NCBI GenBank assembly: GCA_013365325.1
Contig: JABVXV010000003.1
Location: 62,001 to 126,000, forward strand
Source: Dipetalonema caudispina
Taxonomy: Eukaryota; Nematoda; Chromadorea; Rhabditida; Onchocercidae
Direction: 5' to 3'
DNA: 64,000 bases
The position numbers were made by a program, and so were the translations under genes. The notes beneath the pieces are model-generated. The model had not been told where the DNA came from. It searched no databases and saw nothing but the letters and a program-made list of their open reading frames with translations. Positions 12,806 through 25,129 of this stretch are shown piece after piece. Positions within the stretch are counted from its first letter, which is position 1. Each line of letters begins with the position of its first letter.

Positions 12806-15197
12806 TGATTTATGCTTGGCTTACTGTTTGAAGACGCATCGTTATTTGATTCTAAACTGTCAAGATAAAATAAAAACATCACCTAATATTGGGATTTCGT
12901 GTTTGATACTCTCAAATGGTATTAGTTTTTCCCTCCTTTATCAAGAAATCAAAACCGGCATGATGATTACGTTAAATTTTTATATGAACTGAATAGAAAT
13001 TTTCAGTTTCAGAAGGTGATGACTGGATCCCACATTGTTTCGTCAAAACTGGAAAATCCAAGGAAGTTAGTATTATTGAATTTTTGAAATACTGAAAGAT
13101 TTCTCAGTAAATTTGATATTTTGGATCAACGAATTTCTCTTGAATCAGTCATTAATTGCATTTTGTATGCTAGTTATTCAAAAAATTGTGTTAACTGTTT
13201 CCGGTGGCTTCATGTTTTTAATGTTTAAGCTTTTGGAATACAAAATCCTTAATTTAAAATACTTTAAATGTGTTGTACTCCTGAGAAAATGATGCTGCTT
13301 TGAATTTTCTGTGTGATTTGGACTGTTTAGCAAAATTACAGAGTATGTAGATCTAAATAAGATTTCATGACTGAATCATAATTGAAGCAGTTGGAAAATT
13401 ATTTAGAACTCAGTACATACATTCTCACATTTTACGGTGGAGTACCCCTAGTCTTAAGCTGGTAAGTTTACTTTTTGAAGTTTTTTTTTGCAATAATTCT
13501 TGTTTAGTTTGTTGGATGTACAAGTATGAGTGAGGCATTTCATCGATTGGACTTGGCACGAGCCGTGAGCGATGTCCGAAGGTTCAATTATATCTGTAAA
13601 GTAAGTTTTTCAAAGAACTTATTTTTCTGGTCGCTGAATTGGATGTGTAAATACTAAGACATACATTCTCATGCAATTTATTGGCAGGTTGTGCAAATCC
13701 TCGTTCAGGAGAAGTTGCAAAATCTTAGTGCTACTGCTCGAAAAGCTCTTCTTTCCATCATTAAGGCGATTGTGCTTATATGTTAGTTTCGTTTTCATTG
13801 AAGAAAAATATTTTAGAAGTCATTTGAACTTGTCATCTGCACATTTTCCTGATGAGCTTACAACAATTTGGGACAGAAAAAAGCGTTTCAGCTTTAAGGA
13901 AATATCGTTTCAAAGATCTGAGTTGAGGAGAAATATCAAAAAGAATCATATTAGGATTCTAACATTTATTTGAATTTCAGGCGTTGAAAAGGACCTTCAC
14001 ATATCCATAGCACGATCTCTTGTCTGTGATTTTGGTACGGGTCTTGAAGGTCACTTGTATGGTTCACCTCAGTTAGTTTCAAAACAATTAAATATGATTG
14101 GCGATTTGTTGGAACTTATTTCTGAACAACGACCTCGTACATTAGCGGATAGTGACGAAGAATCAATAACATTTATGGATTTACCACGAGAAATATTGTC
14201 AATTATCTTGAGGTAAAAAAAAAAAATTTTTTTTTATTTTAATTCTTATGTTATAACATGATTTGCTGAAAGAAATAATAACGTTAGTGCTATGAAAAAA
14301 TGGTAAAGAGACGAAGTTGTTGAGAACTGCTCTCTCGATCTTGCATTCAAAGTGTTTGGATCATCCATACCATAAGTCGTGCTATTGTGGTTTGGTCGTC
14401 CTTTGCTTTACCAGCACTTAAATTTTTTAAAGTCGTGATCATTTACGAGCAGCAATCATTCCGCCTTTTAGCAGGACTCTTCAAGGAATTTTCCTTATGT
14501 CGGTAAAATAATCAGTTAGGTGTTCAAACAGAGCAGATAGAAAATGGTTAGATCTACAGTTTCAACATTTTTTGAACTTTCAGGTTGAATGTTCCAAGGT
14601 ATTTTTAATTATTCAAGTTATTTAAGCATATATTTTTATGCAGAAAGCTTCCTGACCATATTTCGTTGCTTGAAGTTGCTAAAGCACATGAAGTTCTGGA
14701 TGCCATTGTCGAAAAAGAGGAACAGCTTTGGGCATCTCTGTGCAATTTCCATTTTACGCAGGAACAGACTGCAAAAATTAAGAGAAATTCGATTTCCTGG
14801 CGTCATGCCTTCTTCGAACTTAAAAAATATTGTGGACTGCGGGAATTTTATGCTGATTTAATTCATCTTTGTTGTCACTGTAAAGCAATATTTTGGAAGG
14901 TAGATATTTTTATTATTTTTAGCATCTTTTATTGAGGAATTTGACCTGTGTTTATTTGAAAATCTAATTTTCTTTATCTTAACTGGGGATTTCGAAAACT
15001 GTTTCATTGGGTATGGATGTGGGAGGAAAGGATGCTGTTTTATCTTAATATTATTACATAATATTGAAGTGTGAGCGTTAATTAAAAAAACCATGAGCAT
15101 ATACTTTCAGGGTCATGGACATCCATGTATATCGAAAGATACACCTTCGGTGCGTGTCACTCCCCAACAATTTGTTGACATGTTACTATTTCTGTGA
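11436..15197 (+). CDS. F-box protein, FBXO25/FBXO32 (atrogin-1/MAFbx) family
   Basis: Eight phase-consistent exons: 11436-11534, 12399-12531, 13007-13065, 13508-13600, 13688-13781, 13981-14212, 14644-14899 and 15111-15197 (TGA). They encode 350 residues, close to human atrogin-1 at 355. The N-terminus MPFIGKDWRAPGETWV matches the family's MPFLGQDWRSPGQNWV. Further matches are SEAFHRLDLARAVSDVRRFN (exon 4), LVQEKLQNLSATARKALLSI (exon 5), an F-box from about residue 222 (ITFMDLPREILSIIL), and the C-terminal CxxC-containing LCCHCKAIFWKGHGHPC then TPQQFVDMLLFL. The family supplies the substrate receptor of an SCF ubiquitin ligase. FBXO32 acts in muscle atrophy and FBXO25 is nuclear. Residues about 40-80 form a serine- and acid-rich linker (SSMSLSSNDEN) that I place as lineage-specific. 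The two vertebrate paralogues cannot be told apart here, so this is probably the single invertebrate co-orthologue. Confidence 0.93.
12614..12697. repeat. Two tandem copies of a 42-bp unit in an intron
   Basis: Copies at 12614-12655 and 12656-12697 both start TGTTAAACGT and end near TTATTATTTT, with a handful of substitutions between them. They lie inside the second intron of the F-box gene, about 60 bp before an (AT)n tract. No function is implied. Confidence 0.75.
12761..12800. repeat. (AT)20 microsatellite
   Basis: An uninterrupted alternating AT tract of 40 bases inside the second intron of the F-box gene. Confidence 0.95.
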
Positions 15198-16382
15198 AAA
15201 AGTCTGATTGGTTTAGAAATCGGTGTGAATTTTATATAGTGACGCGATACTGTTTTTCTTATTGTACGGTATTTATATTTGCAATATATTCAAAAGTTAA
15301 ATTACGAGTGAAAAGAAGGGAAGAGCTACTCCATAAGAAGAATGCGAATTGCACTTTTGAGTTTCATTTTCTCTTATCTTATAAGCTTCTTATTTGCGTT
15401 TTATTTTCTAAATCTGATTGGGGTATTTTTGTCAATTTACACAAATTGACCGCTGAGAGTCAACTTAAAAATTACTTCGCATGCTTGTGATTTGTAAGTA
15501 TTTGTATCATTGTATATTTTGTCAATTTTTCTGTGTTTTCGAATTTTTCATCAACATTTAATGTCCAATAGATTGTATTGAAATTCTTAAATTGGTGAGA
15601 AAGTAAGCATAGTGGTTTTGAAGAAGTTTTGTATAATATTTGTAATGGTTTCCTACGGATTCCACGTAGCATCTTTCAAGACAGAATTTTGTATCCCAAA
15701 CGTGATGGTTTACGAATATATGTCTGGAGTAATTAACAATGTCATATCAAGTTGTTTTGGTAAACAGTGAATGAAACGCATAGCAGCATATCGCTACTTA
15801 CATCTCAATTTATTTCTTGTCTCTGCTTGTTTACCTAGACTTCCCACTATTGCATTTTCATTTATCTTAAATGCTGAAGAGGATTCAAACAAAAACAATA
15901 AATACTCTTGTCATTGTGCCCATACGAACGGATCGTTTGCGGTCGTTCTTGCAAGAGTAATCATTTCATTCACATTGAGGATAAACATAGTTATAATTGA
16001 GATATGTAGAATGAGAGCATCGAGGGTCAAATTATTACCTACTAATAACTAATACTAGCAGTTTATCGTACGATTTTGCTATGGTTAGGCTTATTTGTGA
16101 ATATACGGCTCAAAGTTTCTGTCAAATGAATATAGATTGAGAGGAGTTGATAGCTTTCTCATCCTGACATGTTGTTATGTAAGGAACTATAAAGTCCATT
16201 TCTCCCAAGACTTGACAAATAAGTTAGGCATAAATTTATGGCCAATCTTTATTTAATATTTATAAGATGTAAAATTGCTAAAAATCAATTTATGAGATGC
16301 ATGCAATCTCCATAATAATGTGTAAATCTAAAGAAAAGCTTGTCTAACTTATTATAATCTTGGACACATCCTACGATAGGGA
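15198..16382. other. Intergenic
   Basis: It holds the F-box gene 3' UTR, with an AATAAA at 15897-15902, and the upstream region of the tetraspanin gene. Open frames in it have no splice context or recognisable similarity. Confidence 0.55.
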
Positions 16383-18879
16383 ATGGTATATCCGCTGATG
16401 CGTATGGATTATGCGAGACGTAGAAAGTACGCTTTGGCTGCGTGTTTCTTGCACGCTATCTCCGCATTGCTCATTTTTATTGGTGGAGCCAATCACTTCT
16501 TAATGCTACCAATATTAGCGTACGTGCTTTGTTACGTGATCTCTTTTTTGGTATTAGTAACTGTAACTATGCGTAGTGGGTTTTGTTGTAGCCTTTTTGG
16601 TTCAGTAAAAAGCGCAGCTTTTTTGATAAAACTCTTTACCTGGATACAATAATCATTACCAAATATGATCAAATGTACGTTTCACTACGAGCTGAATTAG
16701 TATGTAATTCCTAACAATTTTCTGATGTGAAAACGTTATCAAGAAGGTTTGAATATTTTAACACTGAAATTACAGGCAGGGCATAACACAGTTCGTTATC
16801 CATCATAAATTAATTAGTTATTTGGTAGGCTTAACACCCTTCACAACCGCCTTACTGCAATTGTTAATGTTCGCAATTCACATCTTTTCAATAGTTGCCT
16901 TTGCCGAACAACGACAAGCCTACTCAAAATGGAGCCCACAATATCTTAAGGTTAGCCTGTTGTATTTTCCGATATGTCCCCTTCATTTCCTGATAGAAAC
17001 AACAGAAAGAAATAATACCTCAGCTTTGGCAAATTCTCATTTATTCTTTTGTGCCTATTCAGTCTAATGGCAAAATCTCATGCAATTTTCTTTCTTTACG
17101 ATCTGATTAGGCTCTTTATAAAGTTTCGCTGAAACTGTCTGATGAAATAAAACCTGGGCAATTTCTAAAAGGTAACTAAAGTAAACAGAAATCGAGTGTT
17201 AATTGATACTGTTACGGTGATAATGTTCGTTTTTTGCATCAATTTACCAATTAAATAATATAATACTTATTTTAGCTGTTGGTATCGATTCTAATGATCT
17301 CACTCATCTTTTCCTTATTTATCACTGTTGTTACTATTATTTACTATCGGAAGTTTGATACTTCCTTAAAAAGTGGAATAGCTGAGGTGAAATTTTTCAA
17401 TCTGAATTACCACCCCATACTACAAAAAATCAGTGATTTCATTTCCTTTTCGAAAACAAGTTTGGAGTTAAAAATTGATTATGAAAATTTTTGAAGATTT
17501 CCATTCATCAACAGAAATGTGCAATTATAGCGCATGATTGGCTTCAGTACAAAACAGAAAGATCGTAATGAAATAAATTGGTTACAAGGGTTTTTCGAAT
17601 GTTGTGGTATTTTTGGTTATGAAGATTGGTTACCTTTAACGGCCAGCAATAGCTTGTTAGAATCGTAAGTTAGAAGTATAAGGATCGCTTCGTTTCTTCA
17701 GCGTTGAACGTTTCATGCGGATGTTAGTATGATGAACAAACAGTTCCATTATTTTACTTTCAAATGATTTTTCACATTTATGTATAACATTATTTAATTC
17801 GAATTCTTGATCATTCTTTTTTTTGTCAATGGTTCACTTTAAACTTCTTCCAGAAACATCTCCATGGACTGAATTTTTTTCATTAGTGACGTTAAAGAAC
17901 CATTTTTTTTTCTTTTCAAATACTTATATTAACATTTTGTAGACTTCTGACGATAGTCAAATATTTAATCAATCTATATTTGAGTGTCTTAGACAAATAC
18001 ATGTCCTCGGTATGCTTTCATACCAACATTATTATATATTCCCTAGAGGGATTCCTCAAATTGTATTCCGAATCCAATTGTTGTTTCCTACATCTCATTA
18101 AAATGATAAATTTTGAAATTCGAAATAAATTTCAGCCATCTGATAACTGATAGGAAAAATCACTGGTCCCACTGCACGAAGAATGGTTGTTATTTGCCAC
18201 ATTCATGTTGTATGAGCAATCAATTGAAGTGCTCTCCACTAATACTACTACAAAATTATACGAAAAATGAAGAAGTTGGCAAACACAGAGCCAAGGAATG
18301 GTTTTATTTTACAGGTGAGATGTTCAGATCATCATAAGTTATCCTTCGCTATGATCATGTACACATTTTTATCACTGACAATCCTTAGAAAGTATAGTTG
18401 AATTGTATCATGTTTCATAGCTATATAAATGATAAATCGTTGTAAACATTTACTAGTTTAACTAAATGTCATCAGTTTGTGAACCATTTTACTTGTCATT
18501 AAAATGTTTTACTGTTGTCTTTTTCATTGAAGAACTTATTAGGTAACATAAATTTTATCCTAACTATTTTTCATCATAGGAACTTATTTATTCATTTGAT
18601 ATTCTTTTTTTATAACCACTATGCAATTTTATCACTTTAGGTTGTTTCAATGAAGTTAAACGGAGATTGATCATCGTTCTACTCGTTGCTTTTTCTATGC
18701 TTAATTTTGTGATACAGTGTATTACTTTGTTATATTCACAAATTGCTTGCACAAGTTACTCTATGATCAGCTATTGTGATGCCGAAGATACCACTGCTGT
18801 GCTTCCGGCATGGATTTTACCATTTCCGCCACCGTATCCAAAGACTCTTATTAAAGTTCGTTTTTCTTCCTCTTTATGA
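16383..18879 (+). CDS. Tetraspanin
   Basis: Six phase-consistent exons: 16383-16519, 16776-16950, 17276-17386, 17531-17664, 18136-18314 and 18641-18879 (TGA). They give 324 residues with four membrane segments: TM1 at about 19-43 (FLHAISALLIFIGG), TM2 at about 64-88 (TTALLQLLMFAIHIF), TM3 at about 105-128 (ILMISLIFSLFITVV), and TM4 early in exon 6 (LIIVLLVAFSMLNFVI). The large extracellular loop carries the diagnostic CCG motif at about 165-167 (FFECCGIFGYEDW), a second CC pair in LPHSCC at about 206-211, and further cysteines for disulphides. Tetraspanins organise membrane microdomains. The loop with DW after CCG and P.SCC is reminiscent of both classical tetraspanins and peripherin-like members; I cannot assign an orthologue. 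Exon 4 uses the weak acceptor ATTATAG at 17530, chosen because TAG closes the frame upstream. The final exon may end earlier at a GTTCGT donor (18856), in which case a further exon is missing. A polyadenylation signal is at 19329-19334. Confidence 0.88.
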
Positions 18880-21800
18880 ATCTATATAACTTCATACTAT
18901 ATGAGCTGCATTTGTTTTATTGGGAAATCATTTCTCCAATTTTATGAGTAGCGATAGTGGCAGGAATGGTGATGTAAGTTTCATAAAGGGAATGAACACT
19001 TGGCATTTTATGCTATATAGTGATGATTTTTTTCAGTGAAAACATCTGGTTCCTCTTACATTTTAATGGTTTCAATAAGGATATTAGGATTAAATGGATG
19101 AAAACTTAGATGTTTATGAATTAGACAGTGATTCGCAAAATTTTTATTTATAAATTAGATCGAAAGAGTGATTTTTATAATGTTCCATCAGTGACTATAT
19201 GATGTATTTCTTCCTAGAAGTGTAAAGAACTCTTGAAGCAAGGACGTGATTTCCAACAATTGATTATTTGAGCTGAAACATTGTTGTATATTCATTCTTA
19301 TTGAAGTTATTTTGCCTTTTCATTGTTAAATAAAAATCTGACCTTCCAACCTACAACCATAATTGTATTCATTAATGCTCAACAACATCAAATATTAAAA
19401 AAAAGGGATGATTTTTGTCTGCTCGTTTAATGCTTCATTCTTGCCAAGCTTATTTGCTATATTTGCGATTTACTGAGAGTATTAAATTTGTTCATTTGTT
19501 AATAGTTTAACTTAAATCCTAAGTTTTAATATAATACCAATCAAGAAACTATTTGAAACAATCCATGAATTGATGCAATGTTTTTTTTTCCGCCTTAGTT
19601 TAGTATAGTCAGTCACTAGAAAGAAGTTAAGATAATTTTTGAAGAATTAATTCAACCATTAAATTGTCTTTTACATGTGAAGAATTGATGTGGGTACTTA
19701 CGGATTGAATTAATAACATTAGCAACAGGTAGAAAACTTCTGTTTCTTTTCTCTATTTGTACCGAATTTACTGATATTGAATTCACTGGAAGATGTAGTA
19801 ATATCAAAGAGAGGATCAATTGTTCATACTGCTATGATATTGGATTAATGTGAGATTAGAGAAGGAATTAATAGCATCGAGATTTCAGGGTTATTTTGAT
19901 GCTTTATCAAATACGAAGTAACGTTAATTTGTTGCACAAAAAACTTTTTGCAGCGAAAATATATTGCAGATTTAATTAATGATAATGTATCAGCGATCAG
20001 TATCTACTACTGGTTCGATAAATCAACAGTGAAGAGAAGAACGAAAGGTTAAATAAAGAAATAATGAGTGGGAGATTCCGAAGCTATGGAAATTATTTTC
20101 TTCTACTTTCTGATCCAATTTTTGTTCACTTCCACTATAATTAAATTAAGCCCCATTCTGACCATAATCCCCAAACAGGCCTATCTGTATCTTTTCCTAT
20201 TTCACATTTATTAAGTCATTTACTCTATCCATTTATTCAATTACATCTATATTCTAATTCATATTTTCAATTTTCAATATACTCAGAGACATGATTCGTC
20301 AAGTGAATTGCAGAATTTTATGATTTAGAGAATTTAGGCGAATGCTCCTCTTATAAATAGAAGCTTATATACGTCGGTTTTTAATGCCTTGTTTTTTTTA
20401 AATTTTTTAGCCAAAAAAAGTTATTTGTTCCGCCTCATCTTTATTTATTTATTTTGAGGCTCCATTATGGTGACCAGGCTCGAAAAGCAACATGTCTTTC
20501 TCCAGTAGTCATAGCACATTTTTGTTGCCTTTTTTACTAAAGTGATTCTTCTTTTTTTCTTGTGTCAAAAGTTTGAAGTTTTTAATCATAATAGCTACAA
20601 AAATCAAAAATAATATAAAGTGAAACGTTACAGGCATTTTTTTGACCTTTACTTTTCTATAGAAAAGAAATAATATTAAACTATTATAAAACTTCTCTTT
20701 CTAATGGTCTACATTTTATTATCACTTAGTAAAATAACGTCTCAGTCGATCTGATCCAGTGCCGTCTTCTATCTTCATCAATATTCAATAAATCTAAGTT
20801 CGGGGGCTTCGGATCTCAACCTCTTTTTCCAAGATCATATCACAGGCTTATACTTTTTCTATTTCCATTTATAACAATGTCACATTCTTATTTTTGCCAT
20901 CGTAACCGTTGTTAACTGTTGACGCTAATTGTCATACTACCAAAGCTACTTATAGTATAATAAATAATTATCACTTTATCATATCATTGTAGTAACAACG
21001 GTCTGCCACATGCTTCGAGTAGAGTTTCGAGACCTCCTAATCATAAATTAGCTGAACATTTAATTACCAGTCAAGCATGCTCACTATTAGCGTTGTTTGT
21101 ATAGTATTAGCCCTTCCGAACAGTCTATCGGAAGATCGAGAGGAATGAAGAGAGATTATTACCCAAATTATGAATAAATAAGATGATATTTACTGTAGCA
21201 ATGTTTGCATCAGTTTATACACATATTTTGTTATTTGATGAAAATTTAGGACAAATAATTGCAAATGAGTGCTGGGAATTGCTGACATAATCCAGATAAA
21301 TTCAATCATATGCCAAGGCCGATGGATAGGGCAACGATATTAGGGAATCAATGTGTGATACAGACAACATTTGTGTGATTTATCCATTTTAAATTCAAGC
21401 ATAACTTTTGTATTCATTTCAATCGCATCTACATTTCCTGCTTATTCAACTTCACTTGTTTACTTTCAATAGTTTACAGGAAAATAGGATATATCATTTG
21501 TTTTCTTTTGTTTTGGATGATAAAGTAAACATATATGCAAATTCGCAACACTTCTTTAGTTGACTAACTTTTATTTATCTAGAACTACAATAGGTGCTAA
21601 TGATAAGCTGTTACGAGAGTTACTCAAATTGAATGGACAGAAGGATGGAACATTTAAAATATTTTTTCTCTTATCACTTGATTAAAAAAAATAATTTGCT
21701 TTGTTCGTACGCTTATCTTTTTCTCTTGAATTATAATATTTCATTACTTTACAAACTTTGGTAGTTTTTTTCAGGAGGCACAATAAAATATTAAGCAACC

Positions 21801-24335
21801 AATATTAATTTTTTTTAAAAACTTCTTTTTGTAAACTGATATCAAATGCAATGTTAAAAATTGAAACAGAATGGTGAGGAATGCAGATACTTTATTTTCT
21901 TTCATTTTTGAAACTATTCTAGTTATTCAATTGGAATTTTATTAGCATTTTAAATTTAGCTAATTGTTTCAAATTAAGCTCTTCATTTGTTCTTTCTTTA
22001 GTTCCAAACTCGCAAGTGAAAAACACTACTAAATAATGGCACTTGTAATTTTGCAACATTGTAATGGCTTACTCAATTCTCCTCTGTTACAAATGAAAAA
22101 TTAACAGCAAAAAAAATAAAAAAAAAAAAGAAAAACAGAGGGAAGAACAAATTAAGAATAGTGGAAGGAATAAATCTTTTGATTGATTTCTTTTTCAGTT
22201 TCAGCTGTTATTAAAATATGACAAGAAATGAGAAAGAGCTGTGATTAATATTAAAAAAACGATTACATATTTCTTGGGAATGAATCTCTTCACTTTTAGT
22301 AATAAAACTATTTGTTTTCCCGCTTAATTTTCATTTTATTTAATCAAGTTTTCGAATAGAATAGTAGTAATTTATGATCTCAAATTTACTCATATTCAAC
22401 GATCTATCTCGGATCCATTCCATGACATCATTTGATTTCTTGGACATCACTTTTATCTGTTATATAGTCTGTGAAATATTCAACTCTTCACTGCACTTTT
22501 TTGCGTAAATCATCAGTTCATTTCGTGGAAACAATTGTCGAAATTGCAGCAGAGGTAAATTTCCCGAGATTAATGATGGTCATTTAAGGCAATGAACTGC
22601 TCGAATTGCTGTCTTTATATATTTTTAATACATTTGCAGTAATAAATGGTAATGTTTACGAATGTTTGTGCCATTTCTGAGGTCATATGTTTATCGCTAC
22701 TTATTTCTCTATATACTTTTCTGGTGTCTTATATTGAATTCCTATATACTTAAGTAGTTCATTGTCTTTTTTCCCCGTTTTCATATTTAATTTGAAGACA
22801 TCGACAAGTTAAATATAATAGTAAAAGAAAAGAATTTGATGTCATGAAAGTTTCTCCTTTCTTGGAGGTACTTTGCAGTTACAGATAAAATGTTGAATAT
22901 ATAATCTTATTTTTATGATTTGCAGTATCTGCCAGCAAAGGAATGGAAAATTAGAAGCAATAAATAAAGTAACAGAAATAATTTAAGGAAACAAAATAAT
23001 AGTTTAAAAAAAAGAGGGCTCAGGCGGAAGGGAAATAATTCTAGGAGCCAATGAAAAAAAAACTGTAATAGTGAAAACTGACTCCTTATGTGGTGACAAT
23101 CTTATTGGATACAAAGATAGATATGTGGATAAAAAAGTTATTTTGCATTTTACATCAATTTAACTAACTATTGAATGGAAAGTTAGTTTTTTAGGATGGA
23201 AATTTACATGGAAATCAATTTACCAGATGTTCAAAATGTGGATTTACCAGGTGTTTAAGACATACAAAATTCAAGAGGGAAGAATTTACATAAAAAATAG
23301 AACAAATTTCTAGAATATAAGTGCTTTGATTATTCAGCTATTTTATAAGATTCTTTCGGTTTTCTGACATCTGATGGTAGTATTCGATTTGTGTCTAAAC
23401 TTTTCCATTACAACTTAATCTCTTTTAATTAATTTTATGATAGCATTTTTAGAAATAAATTTGCATAACTAAATTTATTTCACTTAACAATTTCTTACAC
23501 TACTATGCTTAACGGTCCGCTTGATTCATGTAAAGAACTAATTGATTTCGACACCACATGCAATTTTCTGCTTATTTCGATTTCAATATTCATTAAATTG
23601 TTTTCATCCTATTTTGCTTCTTGAATCATCCTCCAACGACTGTTGTTTCTCAAATTAAGATCAGATTTCGCTCTTGCCACATATTTTCGAGATCCTCTCT
23701 TTACTTCCGTGATACAGAAGGAGCGAATCTGTAAACAAACGCCTGATGAAGCGGAAAAGCGCTTTTGATATCGACTTCATTTCAGCCTATTCATGCAGCA
23801 AAATTAATTTCTAAATATCGCAATGTCTTTGTGTTTTCTCTATTAGTTGGCCTTCTTTCTGTGCATTACTTATTTTCTTTAAAAAATTTCCTTTATCTGG
23901 TCCCCATATTATAAAGGGAAAAGTGGAAAAGTGGCCAAAATAAATATTTGGAAATATAAATGAGATGTAAATATGAAAATTCCTCTGATCTCAGTCTTTA
24001 TTGATGGTTGATTAATCGATAAACATTAGATAGTCCCTAATGTGATAAAAATATTCATTGTATTATTTGAATTTTCAATATTAATGGCACTTTCATTCAG
24101 TAGTAAAATGTGCAAATTTTTTTTTTTTCGCTCATTACAAAGTTGAATCGCACACTTTCATTAATTTTCCTAACCAAACATTGCTCGTCTCCTACTCAAA
24201 CAGTTGCATTTAAACTCTCTTTTATCGCTTCACTTATTTTTCACTCTTTGTAATTTTTAGTCTAATATTATAGTCGGTAATGGAATAATGCTTTTTTTAA
24301 AAAATTGTAAAGTCTCATTTAGTATTATCTCTGGG

Positions 24336-24371
24336 ATTGTCTATACGATATAATTATATCGGATAGACAAT
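24336..24371. repeat. Near-perfect 36-bp palindrome
   Basis: The left half ATTGTCTATACGATATAA and right half TTATATCGGATAGACAAT are reverse complements except at one position. There is no spacer, so the strand could form a cruciform or hairpin. It sits in the middle of the long gene-free stretch. Confidence 0.8.
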
Positions 24372-25062
24372 TCTGAACTTCTCGTTTAGGTTATAATTTA
24401 ATTGTTAGGGTTATAATTTGTTTTTTCAGCTTCCAAATGAGAAATCCGAAAATGATACTAACCATCTGTGTACCGCTACAATATTATAATGGAATAAAAA
24501 AGCACAATCTTTCCCGAGTGATTAAATTAATTCGTTATATCAAGATATTAGGATTAAATTCCAGCATTTAAAAAGCGAATGGATCAAGTAAAATAGAGAA
24601 ACACGGAGATTTACAGAGTGAGAGAGGACGAGGGAGAGAGGAAGAAACAAAAGTTAGATTGTCCTTTGATCAAAAAGTGAGACAGGTTTTCACGAGTCTG
24701 CAGAGTCCTCAATTTATCCATCTATCCGTAATTCATTGTATTTCTTAAAAGTACCGCAATTTGGTCGAAAGGAGTTCACTCGCCTGGTTCATCATTGTCT
24801 TTGATACCAATCTACCTAAAATGTCCCTATTCGATGTACTTTCAAAACTTCATCGATCGATTTGTGATTTCGATATTATCATTAAGATTAAATATTGCTA
24901 CAGTTTCTTCACATTTCTGTTGTAGGTTATGAATCTATCCCCATCAATTCTCATACATTTTTCTTAAGTATCCAATACAATACTTGGCAGGTTATCACTT
25001 AGATTTGTATATTCTTTGATTGTTGTACTCATTTTGTTTCCGTTGCAAAAATGATTGTCATT

Positions 25063-25129
25063 TTTTTCTTTTTTTTTTTTTTGTAACAATATATGGGAAT
25101 TATTTTGTTTTTTTTTTTTTTTTTTTTTT
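25063..25129. repeat. Long T homopolymer tracts
   Basis: Two T-rich runs, about 20 and 22 bases long, are separated by a short mixed spacer. They could be remnants of reverse-transcribed tails or simple slippage. No flanking duplication was evident. Confidence 0.6.
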
